In this document: one piece after another, positions 31,952-37,244 of the stretch | Numbering within the stretch: the first letter of the stretch is position 1 | Layout: each line of letters begins with the position of its first letter | IMG/VR virus record: IMGVR_UViG_3300019776_001021 | Location: 1 to 37,244 of that record | Origin: a virus | Length of the DNA stretch: 37,244 bases | Strand: one strand, 5' to 3' | Translations under genes and position numbers: made by a program | The notes under the pieces: generated by a model | Told to the model about the DNA's origin: nothing | Databases searched by the model: none | Seen by the model: the letters and a program-made list of their open reading frames with translations, nothing else

Positions 31952-32904
31952 TTTTAGCAACTACCGACGATTTAAAAAAATATATTTCAATTTCAGGAAG
32001 TTTTCAATTTCCGGACTTTGAGCCGTATGTAAATAAGGCTGCCGATTCTTTTACTGTAAAGTATGTAGGCAATCTGCATACGGAATTGGATGCTGTCCAA
32101 ACAGGAACAGATGCAGTAATTAAAAACCAAGCTCGAGAACATTTGCGCAGTGCATTGGCAAATTTCGGATACTTCATGTATTTGCCTTATGCTTCAGTGA
32201 TGATGGATAGCTCAGGTATTTCTGTTGTGAATAGTGATCAACGAAAAACAGCGGAGTGGTGGCAAATAAAAGACATTCGTCGCGAGCTTCTTCGTTCTGG
32301 TCATCAGTCCATGGATTTGTTGTTGAAATTACTCGAAGCAAATCCGACAAATTTTACAGATTATGCCACAAACTACAGCACAATAAACAATGAATTGTTG
32401 GTGAATTCCGCAATTGTGTTTTCAAAATATTATAATATTTCCGAAAGCCGTCAGACTTATTTGGCATTGCAGCCAATGCTTCGATTGGTTGAAGATCAAT
32501 ATTTGCACACATTCCTTTGTCCGGAGCTTATTACAGCATTAAGGCCAGAAGTTACCGGCAATCTTTTAAAATTGAAAACTGCCATTCAAAAAGCAATGGT
32601 AGCCTTTACGGTTGCCAAAGTTTCAAATATAGGCTTGTTTATTCTTGACGATAAAGGCCTTCGTATTGATTTTGAAAACATGATGGACGGTAGACGCGAA
32701 TCATCGTCATACGGAAAGACTGTAGATCAAACTGAAAAATTAGCAATTGAGCAAATAAATAACGGCACACAATACCTTCAGTTAGCCAAACAAATCATAG
32801 AAGATAACCCGACTGATTTTACACAATGTGCTTCCCCTTTGATTCAATCAAATTCAACAGGGGGATATTCTTCCTACGATACTAAAGGGATTTTCGGGCT
32901 TTAA
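31948..32904 (+). CDS. Head-tail connector-like protein (318 aa)
   Basis: Starts inside the portal stop codon. It is mostly helical, with a starting 'ATTDDLKKYISISGSFQFPDFEPYVNKAADSF' segment, as in adaptor-type proteins that dock under the portal. Length and position fit a Bacteroidota connector of unknown family. It is followed by a fresh TGTCCTATTTT box. Confidence 0.6.
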   Translation: MILATTDDLKKYISISGSFQFPDFEPYVNKAADSFTVKYVGNLHTELDAVQTGTDAVIKNQAREHLRSALANFGYFMYLPYASVMMDSSGISVVNSDQRKTAEWWQIKDIRRELLRSGHQSMDLLLKLLEANPTNFTDYATNYSTINNELLVNSAIVFSKYYNISESRQTYLALQPMLRLVEDQYLHTFLCPELITALRPEVTGNLLKLKTAIQKAMVAFTVAKVSNIGLFILDDKGLRIDFENMMDGRRESSSYGKTVDQTEKLAIEQINNGTQYLQLAKQIIEDNPTDFTQCASPLIQSNSTGGYSSYDTKGIFGL

Positions 32905-32906
32905 AG

Positions 32907-32920
32907 TGTCCTATTTTTTT
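32907..32920 (+). promoter_or_regulatory. Late promoter/activator box TGTCCTATTTTTTT before the fibre/lysis operon
   Basis: Exactly 40 bp before ATG 32947, with ACAATTTTACAT 11 bases before the start. The 30236 copy has GAATTTTACAT in the same place, so a second conserved element may exist. Confidence 0.6.
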
Positions 32921-32946
32921 GACACACATTATTACAATTTTACATT

Positions 32947-34866
32947 ATGGGAATAACAGCATCAAACAATCCTTTTTCATGTGATCCGGCAATCGTACAG
33001 GCCGTCGGTAACTTTTTGATTTCCACCGGAACGGTAACGATGGATGATTTATTTCTAACTGCATCGTTAGGATTTTCATGTAAAATTGGAGGTGTTGTTT
33101 ATGAAAATACTGAAGTTTTTTCCATAGCAATAGCACCAACGCTTCCGGATTTAAAAAGGATTGATTTTTTGGTAATGAATACTTCCAATTCTTTTGAAAT
33201 AATCGAAGGAGAACCGTTTACGGATGTTGTTGTGGAACCATTGGTTCCGAATGATAAGGTTTTTGTAACGTCGATTCATGTATTCGGAGAGAGTATAAAT
33301 GTTTCAAATCCAATTCCGGGCACTCAATTTGTCGAAAAGGTTGAATTTGAAGATAGCGTAGTAACCGATAGCGGTTCATTTTCAATCAAATTACATGATA
33401 AGAGTACTGCATTCATTCTAACTGGTGCGGTTACTGAGGTGTTAGGTTTTGAAATGATTGACGAATTTCTAACATCTGATTTTTATATCGGAAAGGAATT
33501 GAGAATTGAAAATCAAACAGGAGCGCCTTTTCCATTCAAACATAACGGAGCAACAAACCTCCCGGCACTTTTTCCACTTGAAGAAGATTTCATTGTTAAC
33601 GATAAAGATGTTCTTGTCTTCAAACCTCAAAAGTTTGACCAATTAGGTGCGAAGCTTATTAGCGTAAACAGAACTTTCTTCGAAATAGACGCAATTAATG
33701 GGCTTCAAGGTATTTTGGATTTAAAAGCGGATTTGGTTTCAGGAAAAGTACCAGCATCACAGCTTCCAAGTTATGTTGATGATGTTGTTGAAGTATCAGA
33801 TTACGCTTCGTTGCCGGTTACAGGAGAAACTGGGAAGATATATGTTACTATTGACAACAATAACCAATATCGATGGAGTGGCTCGGTTTATGTCATATTT
33901 AACGCAGGAATTACTTTAACTCAAAAATCAATAACGTCTTCAGATTTAACCAGCCAAGATGTTGAAGGATTCCGGGATTACATAAATGCACTTTCCCCGA
34001 ACTTGACAATTGCCACAAATGAGGAAGTGACTTATGTGGTAACAGATACACATCAGATTTTTAAAATATTTGCAAATGGGGTTACGGTTGGTTTAGGGCA
34101 AACAGCATTAACAAGCGGTCAGGTTTTAGAACAAAGAATTTCAGATATTTTCAATCGTGAAAAATTCATGAATTGGAAGACAATTAAATTTGATGCTTTA
34201 GGTGGTAGCCAGTCGGCGATAAACTCTTTTGGTGGGACTTTGGCAATTACAGCAGGGACAAACACCACAAAAACAAGTACATATAACACCGTAAACTTTA
34301 TTGACACAGTTCGACGTTTGGGGTTAGTTTCAGCAACTACGGCCGGGAGTAGTGTTCAGCGAGTAATTAGTACTGGTATTCCCTGTTCGATGAAGTCAGG
34401 ATTTTATTTTTGTGCTGACATTATGCCGTCTGATGCTGCAACCGTAGCGAACAGACGAAGCCTTATTGGTTTGGGCACATCATTTGTTTCGCCAATTGGA
34501 AACATAAATCCATCGAGTGCTACTTCGTGTATTATAATGGCGAATGATTCGGCGGAAACAACTTTTTCAATTATGCACAATGACAACAGCGGCACTTGTA
34601 CAAAAGTTGCTATGGGAGCTAATTTTCCTGCGACTACTTTGTCGGCAGACTTGACAAGAATTGAAATGTTTGTTTTTCCAGGCGGAACAGTGTGCTTTTA
34701 CAGAGCTACAAGGATAAATACAGGTCATATTTATTGCGGAATGATAACAACTAATCTGCCTACACAAAATGCCCCTTTATCATTAGGTTTTTGGGCAAAT
34801 AACGAAACTACAGCCTTAGCAGTTGACCAGGCTTTTACACAAATAACAATCGCAACATCTTATTAA
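32947..34866 (+). CDS. Tail fibre / receptor-binding protein candidate (639 aa)
   Basis: A long Ser/Thr/Asn-rich beta protein. The middle carries VEVSDYASLPVTGETGKIYV with a YRWSGSVYV strand (about residues 278-320), a module common in tail fibres of Bacteroidota phages. The N-terminus may attach to the tail, and the C-terminal 200 residues look like a receptor-binding domain (jelly-roll-like composition, 'SADLTRIEMFVFPGGTVCFYRA'). It starts a transcription unit that continues into a fibre-linked gene and the lysis genes. The receptor cannot be named. Confidence 0.65.
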   Translation: MGITASNNPFSCDPAIVQAVGNFLISTGTVTMDDLFLTASLGFSCKIGGVVYENTEVFSIAIAPTLPDLKRIDFLVMNTSNSFEIIEGEPFTDVVVEPLVPNDKVFVTSIHVFGESINVSNPIPGTQFVEKVEFEDSVVTDSGSFSIKLHDKSTAFILTGAVTEVLGFEMIDEFLTSDFYIGKELRIENQTGAPFPFKHNGATNLPALFPLEEDFIVNDKDVLVFKPQKFDQLGAKLISVNRTFFEIDAINGLQGILDLKADLVSGKVPASQLPSYVDDVVEVSDYASLPVTGETGKIYVTIDNNNQYRWSGSVYVIFNAGITLTQKSITSSDLTSQDVEGFRDYINALSPNLTIATNEEVTYVVTDTHQIFKIFANGVTVGLGQTALTSGQVLEQRISDIFNREKFMNWKTIKFDALGGSQSAINSFGGTLAITAGTNTTKTSTYNTVNFIDTVRRLGLVSATTAGSSVQRVISTGIPCSMKSGFYFCADIMPSDAATVANRRSLIGLGTSFVSPIGNINPSSATSCIIMANDSAETTFSIMHNDNSGTCTKVAMGANFPATTLSADLTRIEMFVFPGGTVCFYRATRINTGHIYCGMITTNLPTQNAPLSLGFWANNETTALAVDQAFTQITIATSY

Positions 34867-34868
34867 TT

Positions 34869-35606
34869 ATGTATCAATTTTCAACATACAGCGGAAAACT
34901 TAGAAATACTGAAACGGGAGTTGTCTTTTTAAATGACGAGCGCGATCCGTTATATCCGGCTTTCAAAGCATGGCAAGTTAAGGAAAATGAATTAGTTATT
35001 GTTGACTTCTTTCCGGGTGAGGAAGATGAATATCAAAACTCAAAAATTGCATTACTTGAATGTTATCCGGAATTGTTCGGGATGAATTTACAATTATTGC
35101 AACTCGATAATCTTCCTGGCATAAAACGCTTGGAACCAATTTCGGACAAAGGGCTGAAAGGTGAAAAAAAATACGTAAAAGACGGTCAATTAATTTGGTC
35201 CATCACAACAAAATACTGGTTTGAAAACGATGCTGAATTTCCAGACGGTGTTACCAAAATAGTAAAACTGTTTACCATTGGAGGCGATGTGGCCGATAGT
35301 TGGACTAAACAGGTTGAATTATCCATTGATGACAAAGAGGTTATCCGAAAAGAGCAGCGTGAACGCATCCTTACGTATTTCAAAAGTCAACAGCCGGAGT
35401 TATTCGGGTTGCTTTATACATTCTTCAAATCAAATATTGATGAATATGTTTCGGTTGGAAATAAGCAAGTCTTTGAAAATGTCTTGACAGATGCTTCCTT
35501 AAACCACGAAGTACAAATGGTTAAAGATACGCTTACAATGACAATACCAACGCAAGCCGGTGGAACCACAACGGTGTTACAAGGAATTTTAAACGAATTG
35601 GTGTAA
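34869..35606 (+). CDS. Hypothetical protein after the fibre gene (245 aa)
   Basis: Two bases after the fibre stop. It is soluble and mixed alpha/beta, with an N-terminal YQFSTYSGKLRNTETGVVFL segment and a helical C-terminal half. It may be a fibre chaperone or a second tail-tip component, as such pairs are common. No motif decides this. Confidence 0.55.
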   Translation: MYQFSTYSGKLRNTETGVVFLNDERDPLYPAFKAWQVKENELVIVDFFPGEEDEYQNSKIALLECYPELFGMNLQLLQLDNLPGIKRLEPISDKGLKGEKKYVKDGQLIWSITTKYWFENDAEFPDGVTKIVKLFTIGGDVADSWTKQVELSIDDKEVIRKEQRERILTYFKSQQPELFGLLYTFFKSNIDEYVSVGNKQVFENVLTDASLNHEVQMVKDTLTMTIPTQAGGTTTVLQGILNELV

Positions 35607-35608
35607 TT

Positions 35609-36106
35609 ATGGAAAAACGTATCACAAAACTAGAAGTTATTTTGGCGGTTTTACTGTTGTTTATTCCGCTTATTTTAATGGCTGTAAACCGTGAAATCCG
35701 TTCCAGTATAAGTAACTATGCTTATTCTGATTTTAGTTACGTATTCGTAGCCCTGTTAACCATTGCAAGTGCATTGTTTGCATATAACGGTGTAATTCAC
35801 GGAAAGAAATGGTACAATATTGCATTGGGATGTTCATTGCTTGGTGTGGCACTTACTCCACACTTAGACTTTCCGATTCTTCATTACACTTTTGCCGGGT
35901 TGTTTTTTTTGGGAAGTGTGCTCACAATGATAATTTTCAGTTCGCCGGCACAGCGCGAATTAAAAATAGTCCTCGGAACATTGATACTAATTGCAATGAT
36001 GGCGCACTTCATTTTTGATTTGTATAGCTTATTAGTTGCGGAGTGGATTGGCATACTCCCAATTTGCATTCACTTCATAGGCGAAAGCCTCCGAAAATTC
36101 GATTAA
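35609..36106 (+). CDS. Polytopic membrane protein (165 aa)
   Basis: About five hydrophobic segments are visible: VILAVLLLFIPLILMAV, FVALLTIASALFAYNG, IALGCSLLGVAL, YTFAGLFFLGSVLTMIIF and IVLGTLILIAMMAHFIF, with a further one near the C-terminus. It lies in the lysis block before the holin. It could be an antiholin or a superinfection-exclusion protein, but no family is recognised. Confidence 0.6.
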   Translation: MEKRITKLEVILAVLLLFIPLILMAVNREIRSSISNYAYSDFSYVFVALLTIASALFAYNGVIHGKKWYNIALGCSLLGVALTPHLDFPILHYTFAGLFFLGSVLTMIIFSSPAQRELKIVLGTLILIAMMAHFIFDLYSLLVAEWIGILPICIHFIGESLRKFD

Positions 36107-36124
36107 CCAAAAACCAAATACCAC

Positions 36125-36562
36125 ATGAAAAACTATTTCTTATACCTGCTAACCTCTGTTTGTTTGTTTTTTACGCCGATTCGCGGTCTTCTTTTAGCCG
36201 TTGGAATGGCAATCTTCCTCGATACCATTTTCGGTATTTATCGCGCCGTAAAAGTCAAAGGGTGGAAATTCGTAACCAGTCGCAAACTTTCAGAAATCAT
36301 AAGTAAAATGCTGTTGTACCAATTGTGCATCATTTCCCTTTTTACCATCGATACTTATTTGTTATCCGAATTCTTTAAACAATGGTTTTCGATTCCTTTT
36401 TTCGCAACAAAAGTATGCGCTATTCTATTGATTTTCATTGAAACGGTAAGTATTAAGGAAAACTTCGAAAAAGCTACAGGAAGGGATGTGTGGGCGTTAA
36501 TTAAAGGCGCACTCGGCAGGGCAAAGGAAGTGAAAGATGGTGTTAACGATATAATCGAGTAA
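36125..36562 (+). CDS. Holin, phage_holin_4-like (145 aa)
   Basis: Forms lesions in the inner membrane so that the endolysin can reach the wall. There are three or four hydrophobic segments (ICLFFTPI..., GMAIFLDTIFGIYRAVK, LLYQLCIISLFTIDTYLL, VCAILLIFIETVSIKENF) with the D-x-x-x-G-x-Y motif in DTIFGIYRAVK and a short charged C-terminus, as in the holin 4 family of Bacteroidota and Firmicutes phages. The endolysin gene follows two bases later. Confidence 0.85.
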   Translation: MKNYFLYLLTSVCLFFTPIRGLLLAVGMAIFLDTIFGIYRAVKVKGWKFVTSRKLSEIISKMLLYQLCIISLFTIDTYLLSEFFKQWFSIPFFATKVCAILLIFIETVSIKENFEKATGRDVWALIKGALGRAKEVKDGVNDIIE

Positions 36563-36564
36563 TC

Positions 36565-37095
36565 ATGGCAAATAAATATTCATTTGTGAAATTGGAAAAG
36601 TCTCCGGCAATACTTGTCGAAGCGGTGAAGTTAATCGGGACTAAAGAAATTATCGGGAAAGACCACAACCGTAAAATATTGGATTGGGCCAAAGCGATAG
36701 GCTGGCAGGAAGTGTACACGAACGATGAAATTCCGTGGTGCGGTTTGTTCATTGGTTACTGTGCAAAAATGGCAGGCGTACAAGTGGTAAAAAACCCGCT
36801 TCGAGCTTTGGCGTGGAACGATTACGGTACTTCGGTAGAACCAGGCGGTGAAATGCTTGGCGACGTTTTGACGTTTGCCCGTTCCGGAGGTGGGCATGTA
36901 GGCCTTTACGTTGGTGAGGATAAAACCCACTTTCACGTTCTTGGAGGAAACCAAAACAACGAAGTAAGCATTGTTCGAATTGATAAAAGACGTTTAGCCG
37001 GATGCCGACGTACTGCATGGAAAAAAGCACGCCCACTGAACGTTCGAAAAATCTTTTTAGATGCTACGGGTGTTGTAACAGAAAATGAAGCGTAA
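36565..37095 (+). CDS. Endolysin, NlpC/P60- or CHAP-like (176 aa)
   Basis: Cysteine peptidase or amidase that cleaves peptidoglycan. Catalytic Cys59 lies in IPWCGLFIGYCAKMAG, His111 in GGGHVGLYVGED and a polar residue in VLGGNQNNEV, the Cys-His-Asn/Asp order of the TIGR02594-type family found in many phages. The N-terminal helix carries ILVEAVKLIGTKEI. There is no signal peptide, so export depends on the upstream holin. It is followed by the possible spanin gene across the circle join. Confidence 0.9.
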   Translation: MANKYSFVKLEKSPAILVEAVKLIGTKEIIGKDHNRKILDWAKAIGWQEVYTNDEIPWCGLFIGYCAKMAGVQVVKNPLRALAWNDYGTSVEPGGEMLGDVLTFARSGGGHVGLYVGEDKTHFHVLGGNQNNEVSIVRIDKRRLAGCRRTAWKKARPLNVRKIFLDATGVVTENEA

Positions 37096-37096
37096 T

Positions 37097-37244
37097 ATGA
37101 TAGCACCATATATCCAAACCATCCGAACCATTTTTATAGTAATCCTAATCGGGATTGCTATTTGGTTTTATAAAGATTGGGAGTTTCAGAAATCCGAAAA
37201 CGTTCGTCAAACCGAAAATTTTAGGCAAACACAAATCGAAGATA
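37097..37244 (+). CDS. Membrane-anchored protein, possible spanin (5' part; continues at base 1)
   Basis: ATG 37097 follows the endolysin stop by one base. An upstream in-frame ATG at 37085 would add four residues and overlap the endolysin. The 5' part encodes MIAPYIQTIRTIFIVILIGI and the rest of the membrane segment. The frame is kept across the 99-base repeat into base 100 onward, giving a 205-residue protein. See the entry at 1-569. Confidence 0.7.
   Translation, partial: MIAPYIQTIRTIFIVILIGIAIWFYKDWEFQKSENVRQTENFRQTQIED
37146..37244. repeat. Terminal direct repeat, right copy
   Basis: Exact copy of bases 1-99. Removing one copy yields a 37145-bp circle. Confidence 0.9.

Noticed and set aside
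32947-34866. Diversity-generating retroelement target in the fibre gene
   Set aside because: No reverse transcriptase gene or template repeat is seen anywhere in the genome.

Overview
The window is a complete circular phage genome, opened inside a gene. Bases 1-99 are repeated exactly at 37146-37244, so the unique circle is 37145 bp, and one coding sequence (start 37097, stop 569) reads through the join. Low GC, Bacteroidota-type promoter boxes (TAnnTTTG at 11406, 25263 and 26097) and the protein families point to a temperate tailed phage of a Flavobacteriia host. A tape-measure protein with no recognisable sheath suggests a siphovirus.

Layout, + strand unless stated. (1) 37097-9495: possible spanin, small tail/neck genes, tape measure and two large distal-tail proteins. 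(2) 9506-11354, minus strand: tyrosine integrase, a probable attP carrying the 3' end of a tRNA gene plus its terminator, a 44-aa ORF and an XRE-type repressor. Divergent promoters with 11-bp-spaced operator-like repeats follow. (3) 11484-17712: early region with a LuxR-type HTH protein, a primase-helicase and several small accessory genes. (4) 17710-20288: an integron-like cassette array. Each of three consecutive units begins with GTTRNNNNN and ends with its exact 9-bp reverse complement. Neighbouring units are joined by long two-arm imperfect palindromes resembling attC sites. Cargo includes an orphan DNA methyltransferase, and a second, XerC/D-like tyrosine recombinase lies directly downstream. 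(5) 20289-20885: a gene-free, iteron-rich segment that could be a replication origin or regulatory region. (6) 20886-25201: head protease/scaffold, major capsid protein and a likely tail-tube protein. (7) 25263-26268: a secreted-protein moron and, next to it, a likely standalone structured RNA of about 160 nt with interleaved (pseudoknot-type) helices. (8) 26283-37095: small genes, terminase subunits, portal, connector, fibre, holin and endolysin.

A TGTCCTATTTT box recurs before five transcription units of the structural region (2024, 21892, 27173, 30236, 32907), three times exactly 40 bp before the start codon. It is probably the phage's late promoter or activator site. The genome thus combines a normal lysogeny module with what looks like a second recombination system that shuffles accessory cassettes beside the early genes. 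That array and the structured RNA are the most interesting parts of the window. All functional assignments come from reading the sequence; no database search was run.
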